A DNA stretch of 64,000 nt from Acinetobacter pragensis (GTDB taxonomy: Bacteria > Pseudomonadota > Gammaproteobacteria > Pseudomonadales > Moraxellaceae), in the NCBI RefSeq assembly GCF_001605895.1, contig NZ_LUAW01000013.1, positions 133,170-197,169 on the forward strand, written 5' to 3'. Position 1 is the stretch's first letter, and every line of letters begins with the position of its first letter. Positions 47,551 through 55,981 of this stretch are shown here, one piece after another. The translations under genes and the position numbers were made by a program. The notes below the pieces were generated by a model. That model had not been told where the DNA came from. It did no database searches and saw only the letters and a program-made list of their open reading frames with translations.

Positions 47551-48990
47551 ATGATGAATGATAAGTCTCTAGACATTGATACAGCTGAAAGGAACATTCA
47601 GCCTCAGTCCCTCAATTTTGAATCAGCCCCAGCTGCCGAACAGCCGCGAGTGAAACTGGAACAGTCCGCCTCTGAACGGAGCAATGCCTATCAGTGGTAT
47701 GTCGTGATTATTTGCATGGTGGCCTATATTTTGTCTTTTGTAGACCGGCAGATTCTATCTTTAATGATTGAACCCATTAAGCAGGATTTAATGCTGAGCG
47801 ATACTCAATTCAGCCTATTGCAAGGTTTGGCCTTTTCACTGTTCTACGCTTTTATGGGCGTGCCTATTGCCGCGCTGGCGGATAAAAAATCTCGGATTAA
47901 AATTATTTCGATAGGCATTGCCTTCTGGAGTTTTACAACAGCTGCCTGCGGCCTGAGCAAAAATTTCATTCAAATGTTTTTGGCTCGTTTAGGTGTCGGC
48001 GCGGGTGAAGCAGCGCTCTCTCCTGCATTCTATTCAATCGTTGCCGACTTATTCCCTAAAGATAAATTAGGCCGCGCATTAGGGGTTTACGCTATTGGCG
48101 CATTTATTGGCTCAGGTCTCGCTTTTCTGATTGGCGGCTATGTCATCGGCTTGCTAAAAGATGTCAATTTTGTAATTTTGCCAGTCATTGGTGAAATTAG
48201 AACATGGCAGCTAACCTTTATGATTGTAGGTCTGCCTGGCGTACTTTTAGCACTATTGATGATTTTTACCGTGCGCGAACCTGAGCGCAAAGGCTTAAAG
48301 ATTGGTCAAGATGGCCAAGTCATTAAAGCGTCATTTAAAAATTCAGTAGCATTTATCAAGACACACAAGAAGACCTTCTTCTGCCACTTTATCGGTTTCT
48401 CTTTTTATACCATGATGCTGTACTCGCTCTTAGGCTGGGCACCTGCATTCTATATGCGGAATCATGGCTTGGATGCTAGTCAAACCGGTTACATTTTGGG
48501 CTGCATCATTTTAATTGCCAATACCTCGGGCGCATTATTTTGCGGCTGGCTGATCGACTTTTTTTCAAAACGCGGCTATAGCGACGCGGCAATCCGTACC
48601 GGAATGATCGGCTGTGCGGCTTTAATTGTACCAAGTGTATTGTTCACGCAAGTCGACAATATGCATGTCTCATTTGCGCTGATTTTTGTCGCCATGTTTT
48701 TTTCTACGTTTCCCATTCCGGCTTCAGCAGCTGCGACGCAAATGCTTACCCCGAACCAGCTCCGCGCGCAAGTTTCCGCAAAGTTTCTGCTGATTTCCAA
48801 TCTGATTGCGCTGGGTGTCGGGACAACTGCAGTAGCGCTGATTACAGATAAATACTTTCAAAATACTGTTATGGTTGGCAATTCTATTTCTATTGTCAAC
48901 GCCGCAGCGGGCATCATTGGTGTTTTCTTGCTGTATAAAGGATGCAAATATTATAGAGAGAGCATGAAAGCGGAAAATTTATCCGAATAA
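47551..48990 (+). CDS. MFS transporter, Spinster-like; candidate phenylacetate permease
   Basis: The 479-residue inner-membrane protein has a long polar N-terminal tail (about 48 residues) and 12 segments. Spinster-type marks are ILSFVDRQILSLMIEPIKQDL in TM1 and the loop LADKKSRIKIISIGIAFWS, then GEAALSPAFYSIVADLFP. It does not resemble E. coli-type phenylacetate PaaL/ActP symporters. The upstream operator-like pair and the position after paaZ suggest import of phenylacetate or a related acid. Substrate is unproven. Confidence 0.82.
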   Translation: MMNDKSLDIDTAERNIQPQSLNFESAPAAEQPRVKLEQSASERSNAYQWYVVIICMVAYILSFVDRQILSLMIEPIKQDLMLSDTQFSLLQGLAFSLFYAFMGVPIAALADKKSRIKIISIGIAFWSFTTAACGLSKNFIQMFLARLGVGAGEAALSPAFYSIVADLFPKDKLGRALGVYAIGAFIGSGLAFLIGGYVIGLLKDVNFVILPVIGEIRTWQLTFMIVGLPGVLLALLMIFTVREPERKGLKIGQDGQVIKASFKNSVAFIKTHKKTFFCHFIGFSFYTMMLYSLLGWAPAFYMRNHGLDASQTGYILGCIILIANTSGALFCGWLIDFFSKRGYSDAAIRTGMIGCAALIVPSVLFTQVDNMHVSFALIFVAMFFSTFPIPASAAATQMLTPNQLRAQVSAKFLLISNLIALGVGTTAVALITDKYFQNTVMVGNSISIVNAAAGIIGVFLLYKGCKYYRESMKAENLSE

Positions 48991-48997
48991 AATATTC

Positions 48998-49015
48998 GAA
49001 CCGCTTAAGCGGTTC
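48998..49015. terminator. Perfect palindrome after the MFS gene
   Basis: GAACCGCTTAAGCGGTTC is an uninterrupted 18-base palindrome 8 bases after the stop. No T run, so a transcript end or a processing site is possible. Confidence 0.4.
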
Positions 49016-49220
49016 AGCCTAATTTCAAAAAGACAGCGCTCAAAAACAGCGCTGTTGCACCCACTCCACTGTACATATTTATTCATTCAGTCAGCTGATT
49101 TATAGATGATAAGTCTGCATCTAAAAACTATCGCAGATGACATTCAATTACTGTCTGAATGATGCCAAAAAAGGCATAGAATTTATCCAGCCGCATTCAT
49201 TCCTAACTGATTTAAAACGT

Positions 49221-49928
49221 TCAATAACTTGATTCAAGTAAGTCATTAATCAATGAAATCAGCGATGGCGCAAATAGAACCATAATAATTCCCGAAATAA
49301 TCATAGAAAGGCTGGCAATGACTCCTTCCAGCTCATGACGCTGCCTAGCCCGGGCAATTCCCATTGCATGCGCGGCATTTCCCAATGCTGCGCCTTGAGC
49401 AATCCGACTCTTAAAGCGCATCCACAACAGCAGAACATCGCCCAACAGCATCCCGACCAAACCGGTAATTACGGTAAACAGCGGAATAAGGCTGATAGAG
49501 CCCCCCACTTTTTCAGTTAAAACCAAAGCAAATGGAATGGAAATAGAGCGCGCCAAAAGGCTGTTTTTAACAATGTCATCAAAATTCAGCAGGCTTGCCA
49601 AGAACCAGCTGCTCAAGATACCAGCCAGCATGGATAGGCTTGAACTGCAGATCAGCACTTTAAAATGCTGCTGAATTAAAGTGCGGTAACGAAATACGGG
49701 AATCGCAAAAGCCGCTGTAATTGGGCCTAACATAGCCACTAAATACTGCGTATAGACATAATAGTCTTGAAAATGGTGCTGTAAAATCAAGATCAAGGCG
49801 ATACTCAGTATCGGTACAACAATAATTGGCGATAAATAAATTTTTTGTGTGTGAATAAAGAGCTTCTTGGCCAAAAAGTAACTGAACAGCGTCCAAACGA
49901 AATAAAAAACACCCCATAGCTCAATCAT
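49221..49928 (-). CDS. lrgB: LrgB/CidB-family membrane protein
   Basis: The 235-residue inner-membrane protein matches LrgB: LGPITAAFAIPVFRYRTLI and the C-terminal AAHAMGIARARQRHELEGVIASL region with the family GTA/AHA-like loop. It overlaps its partner LrgA by 4 bases. Proposed functions include control of murein hydrolase export, lysis or pyruvate uptake. None is shown here. A 230 bp gap follows with no gene. Confidence 0.88.
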   Translation of the reverse strand: MIELWGVFYFVWTLFSYFLAKKLFIHTQKIYLSPIIVVPILSIALILILQHHFQDYYVYTQYLVAMLGPITAAFAIPVFRYRTLIQQHFKVLICSSSLSMLAGILSSWFLASLLNFDDIVKNSLLARSISIPFALVLTEKVGGSISLIPLFTVITGLVGMLLGDVLLLWMRFKSRIAQGAALGNAAHAMGIARARQRHELEGVIASLSMIISGIIMVLFAPSLISLINDLLESSY

Positions 49929-50290
49929 TCCATATCATCCTGCACTAAGAACATGCGAACTGCAGATACAGACACCATCATCACCAGAGCCGTGCTGATC
50001 ATGATGACCAGCAGTATTTTCCAGCCGCTGACGATCAATAACTCTTGATATTGAATAATGCCCACCACAGGCGGAATAAAAAAAAGCAGAAGCTCGCCCA
50101 GCAGCAGATCTGCACCGCGTTCTACATGCGCCAATTTCAGCCACTTCATTTCGAGTAAAAACAACAGCAGGAAAAAACTCAGCACTCCCGATGCCACAGG
50201 CAAATTGAGAAGCTTTTGCAGCCAATAAGCACAGCTCCAAACCGCCATGATGACGAGAATTTGAATAAAGGCTATTTTGAATTTTTTCAT
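49925..50290 (-). CDS. lrgA: LrgA/CidA-family membrane protein
   Basis: The 121-residue holin-like protein has four hydrophobic segments. Family marks are LPVASGVLSFFLLLFLLEM and HVERGADLLLGELLLFFIPPVVGI. It pairs with LrgB. The ribosome site is not clear, and an in-frame second start is not seen. Overlapping frame at 49935-50294 is a shadow. Confidence 0.88.
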   Translation of the reverse strand: MKKFKIAFIQILVIMAVWSCAYWLQKLLNLPVASGVLSFFLLLFLLEMKWLKLAHVERGADLLLGELLLFFIPPVVGIIQYQELLIVSGWKILLVIMISTALVMMVSVSAVRMFLVQDDME

Positions 50291-50473
50291 ACATGTACCA
50301 AAGCTAAGCGCTGTAATTTAAGTCGGTATTCATACATTTTTGCAACAGCAGCAGCCGATCAATTTTCATCTAAATAACGCTGAGCCTGAACCCCAAATTG
50401 CGCGGCAAATTTATCTCATAAATTTTGATCAAAATATGCCGATAAAACATAGTAAATAAGGCAGGAATACAGA

Positions 50474-51316
50474 TTAGGCTAAAAAATTCACCTGATTTCG
50501 AGACATCCCATGCTGCAAACAGGTCTGCATATATTCGCCATACACTGATAATTTTTCATAAATATGCTCGGCATAAAACATATCTTCAACTAATTGAATC
50601 GCCTGCTGCCGGTTATAGCTTCCATAACTCAGTACAAGCTGTGCATTCAGCGCAGCGAACTTCTCACACAAGGCGATATACTCCGCATCTTTATGTTTAA
50701 AAAATAATTTCCGCATATCCCACTTTGTACAATCGATAATTAAGTCTGCTGAATTCGTGCGGATATAGCGAATTGTGACGTTAAAATACTGTTCCAGTTC
50801 CGCTATTTTTTTGGTGTTTAGATTTAAGTCCGTCAGCAAAAAAATCTGAGAAACATCAGTTCGGCACAATGCTTTAATCAAGGAAAAATAGAAAAAATCG
50901 ACATCATTGAATGCGTCATCACTCAAATCTAAATAGATATTCAGCGCCTCAAGCACGTCATCTATTTTTAAGTTCTGTTTTTGTTCTGCCTGATAATAGC
51001 GATTTAGAATATTGAGCACAGATGGTGTTGCAGGGCTGCTATAAATAACAGGATGATCTAAGTGAGCCAAAATAAAAGGTGAAAATAAAAATGCAATACA
51101 GGCCTGTTCCGCATGAATTGCAGACTGCACAATGTATTGCACATGAGACTTTGAAAGATCACGCAAAACTTTGGCGCGCAGCAGCGTTGCCTCTAAGTTC
51201 AGATATTGCTGTGCAAGAAAATGCCGCAGTTTTTCTGAAATTGCATGGCCCTCAATAATTTCAGAAATTATATTTAACCGCTCTGTTACAAACATTTCAT
51301 CACTCTTAGAATTCAT
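50474..51316 (-). CDS. Protein of unknown function (280 aa)
   Basis: Soluble, mostly helical, Leu/Ile-rich protein. No signal peptide or membrane segment. I saw no recognisable motif. Two parts are suggested: helical at 1-150 and a mixed alpha/beta part at 155-215 (IFLLTDLNLN, YIRTNSADLIIDC). The latter resembles a nucleotide-binding-like or PLD-like strand order only loosely. A Met at residue 8 is an alternative start. It is flanked by lrgA and the divergent cio genes. Confidence 0.6.
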   Translation of the reverse strand: MNSKSDEMFVTERLNIISEIIEGHAISEKLRHFLAQQYLNLEATLLRAKVLRDLSKSHVQYIVQSAIHAEQACIAFLFSPFILAHLDHPVIYSSPATPSVLNILNRYYQAEQKQNLKIDDVLEALNIYLDLSDDAFNDVDFFYFSLIKALCRTDVSQIFLLTDLNLNTKKIAELEQYFNVTIRYIRTNSADLIIDCTKWDMRKLFFKHKDAEYIALCEKFAALNAQLVLSYGSYNRQQAIQLVEDMFYAEHIYEKLSVYGEYMQTCLQHGMSRNQVNFLA

Positions 51317-51592
51317 TCATCAGTTGAATTCTTATCTTTTTTTTAGAAGATGAATAGCTGCAAAAACAAGCCTAATAATTATAACAGAGCTTTTAAATCT
51401 GCCTTTCTGTTATATTTTTATAATGCGCTTCCTGTATCTACATACTGAATTCGTTGTCCCGCAAAATCTGGATAATTATTCAAAGTAGGCAGTTTTTATG
51501 AAACGATCTATAATTTCTGATAATACTGCGATGCACAGTGTTTCTTTAGCAAAAGCAAATATTAGATATCTCTGCATGCAGTGGAGGTTCCG

Positions 51593-53050
51593 ATGAGCCT
51601 TGGTCTAACTGCACTGGAATTAGCGAGAATTCAATTTGCTTTTACTGTCTCATTTCACATTATATTTCCAGCGACATCCATTGGCTTAGCCTGTTTTCTT
51701 GCCCTGCTGGAATGGAAATGGCTGCGTACCCATAACCCCGTCTACAAAGATCTTTTTAAATATTGGATTAAAATTTTTGCCGTCGCTTTTGCGATGGGCG
51801 TTGTCTCAGGCGTGGTTATGGCCTACCAATTTGGTACGAACTGGAGTGAGTTTTCCCGCATATCGGGCTCAGTCACAGGCCCCTTATTAACTTATGAGGT
51901 CTTAAGCGCTTTTTTCCTAGAAGCGGGATTCCTCGGCATCATGCTCTTCGGCTGGGGGCGCGTCAGTCCCAAAGCGCATTTTTTTGCCACCTTCATGGTT
52001 GCAATCGGAACATGCATTTCCATGTTTTGGATTCTGTCTTCAAATAGCTGGATGCAGACACCCCAAGGGTTTGCAATAGAAAACGGCATCATTGTTCCAA
52101 CAGACTGGTGGGCCATTGTCTTTAATCCCTCTTTTCCTTACCGCTTTGCACATATGGCGGCTGCAGCTTTTCTTGTGTCTTCATTGTTAGTGACCGGTAC
52201 GGCTGCGTGGCATTTATTAAAAGGGCGCCGGGATGACTTGGTAAAAAAATCGTTCTCTTTGGGGCTTTGGATGGTCCTTGTAACCTCTTCTTTGCAAGTG
52301 GTTATTGGTGATCATCATGGTTTAAATACTCTTAAGCATCAACCGGCTAAATTAGCTGCAATTGAAGGGCATTGGGAAACCAATCACGATCATGGCATGC
52401 CTTTATTGTTATTCGCTCTGCCTGACATGAACAATGAGCGCAATGCTATGGAGATTGGCGTACCGAATTTAGGCAGCATGATCCTGACTCATTCGATGGA
52501 AGGCCAAGTAACCGGCTTAAAAGATTTCGCACCTGAAGACCGCCCTAATGTTCCGATTGTATTCTGGAGCTTTCGAGTCATGGTCGGCCTTGGCATGCTT
52601 ATGCTTTTAATGTCACTGACTGCTTTATGGCTGCGGAAAAAAGGCCGCTTATATCAATCTGATTGGTTCCATAGATTTGCAGTGATTATGGGGCCAACTG
52701 GCTATATTGCCCTGCTTGCAGGCTGGGTCACCACTGAGGTGGGCAGGCAGCCGTGGGTCGTGTACGGTGTCATACGCACGCAGGATGGCTTGTCCCACAC
52801 AGTTACTGCTGGCCAAGTGGGTCTAAGCCTCATTATTTTTGTTTTAGTTTATACCGCTGTATTTGGTACAGGTATTTATTACATGCTGAAATTGATTAAA
52901 TCCGGTCCAGTCCATATTGACAGCATTGATCCCCAGCCTGCTGGTCTAGGCCGCTTCAAAACACCTATGAGGCCATTAAGCGCTGTTGATGATGCTCTAG
53001 ATACTCCAGAAAACCCAAAAAACAATCACCGGGAGAACCCTCATGATTGA
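51593..53050 (+). CDS. cioA: Cytochrome bd-type oxidase subunit I (CioA/CydA)
   Basis: Quinol oxidase subunit I. The ATG at 51593 is right: GGAGG stands 5 bases before it. A GTG 4 codons upstream is inside that site. The 485-residue product has QFAFTVSFHIIFPATSIG with haem ligand H22, the short quinol loop of the cyanide-insensitive type, and GWVTTEVGRQPWVVYGVIRT. Membrane segments number about nine. It forms an operon with subunit II (8-base overlap) and the DUF2474-like peptide. Confidence 0.93.
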   Translation: MSLGLTALELARIQFAFTVSFHIIFPATSIGLACFLALLEWKWLRTHNPVYKDLFKYWIKIFAVAFAMGVVSGVVMAYQFGTNWSEFSRISGSVTGPLLTYEVLSAFFLEAGFLGIMLFGWGRVSPKAHFFATFMVAIGTCISMFWILSSNSWMQTPQGFAIENGIIVPTDWWAIVFNPSFPYRFAHMAAAAFLVSSLLVTGTAAWHLLKGRRDDLVKKSFSLGLWMVLVTSSLQVVIGDHHGLNTLKHQPAKLAAIEGHWETNHDHGMPLLLFALPDMNNERNAMEIGVPNLGSMILTHSMEGQVTGLKDFAPEDRPNVPIVFWSFRVMVGLGMLMLLMSLTALWLRKKGRLYQSDWFHRFAVIMGPTGYIALLAGWVTTEVGRQPWVVYGVIRTQDGLSHTVTAGQVGLSLIIFVLVYTAVFGTGIYYMLKLIKSGPVHIDSIDPQPAGLGRFKTPMRPLSAVDDALDTPENPKNNHRENPHD

Positions 53051-54047
53051 TCTCGCATTAGTCTGGGTCGGCATTATCGGCCTAGGCGTATTAATTTATG
53101 TGGTCCTGGATGGATTTGATCTTGGAATTGGCATTCTGTTTCCATTTATAAAAGGCCAGCAAGAACGCGATGCCATGATGAATACGGTTGCACCGGTCTG
53201 GGATGGCAACGAAACGTGGATGGTCCTAGGCGGCGCAGGCTTATTTGCGGCCTTCCCTTTGGTTTATTCCACCGTATTATCTGCTTTGTACCTGCCCATT
53301 ATTTTTATGGTGGTCGCCTTAATTTTTCGTGGTGTGGCCTTTGAATTCCGTTTTAAAGCGCATCGCAGCAAGCCCTTATGGGATCAAGCTTTTATTTGGG
53401 GTTCCTTTTTATCCAGCTTCTTTCAAGGCGTGATTCTCGGCGCGTATATTCAAGGGATTGAAACGCGGAATGGAATCTATAGCGGCGGTGTACTCGACTG
53501 GCTGACTCCTTTTTCATTGTTCGTAGGCTTTGGTGTCGTCCTCATGTATAGCGCATTAGGCTGTGCATGGCTCATTATGAAAACCGAAGCGGATTTACAA
53601 GACAAAATGTATAAGCTGATGCCGCAGCTGATCCTTATTTTAGTGATTATCTTCGGCGCAGTAAGTGTCTATACGCCACTCAGCCATCCTGAAATTCTGC
53701 GGCGATGGTTTTCTTTGCCGAATCTGCTTTATTTTAGTCCTGTGCCGATTCTTGTCCTTCTATTTTCGGCCCTCATCATCCATGCATGTAAACGTAAAAG
53801 CGAAATTAAACCTTTTGTGTTCACTCTTGGACTGGTATTTCTCGCATTTACAGGCTTTGTAATTAGTTTATGGCCCAATATTATTCCGCCTTCAGTTTCA
53901 ATTTGGCAAGCGGCTGCGCCAGAATCGAGTATGAAGTTTACTCTAGCAGGCGCTATGATTCTGATTCCAATCATTCTGGCTTATACTTTTTTATCCTATT
54001 GGGTATTTCGCGACAAAGTACGTATTGGCGATGAAGGCTATCATTAA
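53043..54047 (+). CDS. cioB: Cytochrome bd-type oxidase subunit II (CioB/CydB)
   Basis: The 334-residue membrane partner has YVVLDGFDLGIGILFPFI, VAPVWDGNETWMVLGGAGLFAAFP and LALVFRG-like ALIFRGVAFEFRFK, all typical of CydB. ATG lies within the subunit I end. Eight hydrophobic segments are expected. Confidence 0.94.
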   Translation: MIDLALVWVGIIGLGVLIYVVLDGFDLGIGILFPFIKGQQERDAMMNTVAPVWDGNETWMVLGGAGLFAAFPLVYSTVLSALYLPIIFMVVALIFRGVAFEFRFKAHRSKPLWDQAFIWGSFLSSFFQGVILGAYIQGIETRNGIYSGGVLDWLTPFSLFVGFGVVLMYSALGCAWLIMKTEADLQDKMYKLMPQLILILVIIFGAVSVYTPLSHPEILRRWFSLPNLLYFSPVPILVLLFSALIIHACKRKSEIKPFVFTLGLVFLAFTGFVISLWPNIIPPSVSIWQAAAPESSMKFTLAGAMILIPIILAYTFLSYWVFRDKVRIGDEGYH

Positions 54048-54061
54048 CTGAGGCAGCAACA

Positions 54062-54184
54062 ATGAAAAAAATGATAACGCATCTAAGCCCTTCTGCATGG
54101 TTTATCTTGCTCTGGTGTGCAGGTTTCCTAGCGCTGGGGTTAATTGCTGGATTTTTTAGGCTGTTGCTAAGCCTTGCATATTAG
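54062..54184 (+). CDS. DUF2474-like small subunit of the CioAB oxidase (40 aa)
   Basis: A 40-codon frame begins at ATG 54062 with GAGG 8 bases upstream, 14 bases after cioB. The peptide is MKKMITHLSPSAWFILLWCA followed by GFLALGLIAGFFRLLLSLAY, with one membrane helix. DUF2474 peptides follow cioAB and stabilise the oxidase as CydX does for CydAB. The stop codon falls in the loop of the downstream hairpin. Confidence 0.82.
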   Translation: MKKMITHLSPSAWFILLWCAGFLALGLIAGFFRLLLSLAY

Positions 54185-54197
54185 TATGCAAGGCTTA
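54168..54197 (+). terminator. Hairpin at the end of the cioAB operon
   Basis: TAAGCCTTGCATA and TATGCAAGGCTTA, perfect 13-base arms, with loop TTAG holding the stop codon of the small peptide. No T run, so it may protect the 3-prime end or end transcription. Confidence 0.7.
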
Positions 54198-54265
54198 ATC
54201 GCGTCTTCATCCAGTTAAACAACCGTTTCTAAGCAATCCTTTTTCACATATGAGTATTAAGCCTT

Positions 54266-55663
54266 ATGTATAAATCAGAACAACTTGCAGTAAGCCTAAA
54301 GCATCTGATTGAAACGGGCACTTGGAAACCGCATGAAAAACTTCCGTCTTTAAGGCAGCAGGTAGAAATCTCTGGGTTCAGCTTGATTACCGTGATGAAT
54401 GCCTATCAGGAACTTGAAGCTCAAGGGCTTATCTATTCAAAAGAAAAACTAGGCTACTTTATTGCAGAAAACCCGATACAGGCCGCGCTTGCAAAAAAAG
54501 TAATCTTGAATGAAAAAATTGAAATCAATTCACTGGTTTTCCGGTATTTAAAATCAATTCAATCTGAAAGCACCATCCCTCTTGGCAGCGCTTTTCCCAA
54601 TAGCCAGCTGCTTTATTCCCCCAAACTCATGCAAACGCTAGGATTGCAGGCAAAGCACCGCATCAGTTATGAACAAATGCCGAGCTTACCGCCCGGCAAT
54701 TATGAATTAAGAAAATTGATTGCTCAGCGCTACTGCATGCAAGGCATTCCAACAGATCCCTCAGATATTGTCATTACCTCCGGCGGGCTTGATGCTTTAA
54801 ATTTATCTCTAAAAGCCATGACTCAGGCAGGCGACTATATTCTTCTGCAAGAAACTATTTTCTATGGGGCATGGCAAGCTGCAGAAAATCTGGGCCTCAA
54901 AGTTATCACCATCCCAGAACACCCTGAATATGGATTGGATTTGGAGGCCTTTAAAAAAGCGGTCACAACCTATCCGATTAAAGTCTGTTTGCTGATGCTG
55001 AATAGCCATAATCCAATCGGGTTTACGGTAAAAGAAGAAATTAAATTTGAATTGGCGAAACTGCTGCATCAGCATGAAATTTATTTAATTGAAGATGATG
55101 TCTATGAAGAGCTCTACTTCGATCAAAAGAAACCGCTGTCAATGAAATATTATGATCAGAAAAATTTAATTTTACACTGCTCTTCTTTTTCCAAAACGCT
55201 GGGCGCAGGTTTCCGTGTCGGCTGGGTGTATGCCGGTAAATTTTCTGAACATATACAGCATTTGCAATTAATGAGTACGTTATCGGTCAATTCTTTTATT
55301 CAAAATGCCTTAGTAGATTATTTGTCCCACCGGCATTATGAAAAGCATTTGAAAACTTTGCGCAAAACATTAAAGCGCTTAAAAAATCTGTATTATCAAT
55401 ATTTATTAAAAGAACTGCCAGATACATGCACAATTCATTATTACCCATCCGGCTATTTTCTATGGATTACTTTGCCCGAGCATATAGACAGTAGCTTAAT
55501 TTATCAGCATATGCTTGAACAGAACGTCAGTATTGCACCCGGAGCATTATTCTACCGGACCAATAAAACGCCTCATCATATTCGAATAAATTGCTCATTT
55601 GAATTGAATAACGATACCCAAAATGCGTTAAATCAGCTGATTCAATACATTAAAAAATTGTAG
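54266..55663 (+). CDS. MocR/PdxR-family regulator (GntR HTH fused to aminotransferase-like domain)
   Basis: The 465-residue protein has an N-terminal GntR winged HTH (ETGTWKPHEKLPSLRQQVEISG, written here as KLPSLRQQVEISG) and a class I aminotransferase-like domain. The PLP lysine is in CSSFSKTLGAGFRVGW. Further marks are NSHNPIGFTV and LIEDDVYEELYF. MocR proteins sense PLP or amino compounds. Target unknown. It is 81 bp after the cio unit, same strand. Confidence 0.9.
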   Translation: MYKSEQLAVSLKHLIETGTWKPHEKLPSLRQQVEISGFSLITVMNAYQELEAQGLIYSKEKLGYFIAENPIQAALAKKVILNEKIEINSLVFRYLKSIQSESTIPLGSAFPNSQLLYSPKLMQTLGLQAKHRISYEQMPSLPPGNYELRKLIAQRYCMQGIPTDPSDIVITSGGLDALNLSLKAMTQAGDYILLQETIFYGAWQAAENLGLKVITIPEHPEYGLDLEAFKKAVTTYPIKVCLLMLNSHNPIGFTVKEEIKFELAKLLHQHEIYLIEDDVYEELYFDQKKPLSMKYYDQKNLILHCSSFSKTLGAGFRVGWVYAGKFSEHIQHLQLMSTLSVNSFIQNALVDYLSHRHYEKHLKTLRKTLKRLKNLYYQYLLKELPDTCTIHYYPSGYFLWITLPEHIDSSLIYQHMLEQNVSIAPGALFYRTNKTPHHIRINCSFELNNDTQNALNQLIQYIKKL

Positions 55664-55866
55664 CTGCAGCTTTTAAAGTGTGTGTTTGATTAGAGCGCCT
55701 ATTCAATACATATTTAAATATTCTATACGTATCCATAACGGATCAAGTCAATACCGGCGCTTTTAATGCTTATTGGCTTTAGATTCTATCCCTCTGATGG
55801 ATTTACGCAACTGACCGGCCTATAGCAGTCACGTACTGCTTCATGCACTGGGCTAGACCATCTAAA

Positions 55867-55883
55867 TGCAAGCATATAGTGCA
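55867..55883. promoter_or_regulatory. NtrC-like activator site
   Basis: TGCAAGCATATAGTGCA agrees with the NtrC consensus TGCACCAWWWTGGTGCA at 13 of 17 positions. It lies about 40 bp upstream of the -24 element. Confidence 0.5.
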
Positions 55884-55922
55884 TTTTTCACTTAAATTAC
55901 TAAATAATATTTAATTTTACTG

Positions 55923-55938
55923 TGGCATAAAATTTGCT
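55923..55938 (+). promoter_or_regulatory. Sigma-54 promoter (-24/-12)
   Basis: TGGCATAAAATTTGCT has GG and GC exactly 10 bases apart, with TGGCA and TTGCT as in the sigma-54 consensus. It ends 43 bp before the amidase ATG. Confidence 0.75.
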
Positions 55939-55981
55939 GTAGACGTATTTGAAATATTTTTAATTATTTAAGGTATGTTCT

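Larger units (their letters stand above)
55664..55981. promoter_or_regulatory. Control region of the acetamidase/formamidase-family gene
   Basis: This 318 bp carries a sigma-54 promoter and an NtrC-like site listed separately. Nothing else is recognised. Confidence 0.6.

Noticed and set aside
54168..54197. Perfect 13-base inverted repeat considered as an insertion-sequence end
   Set aside because: Single hairpin with a 4-base loop and no transposase nearby; a transcript-end hairpin explains it.
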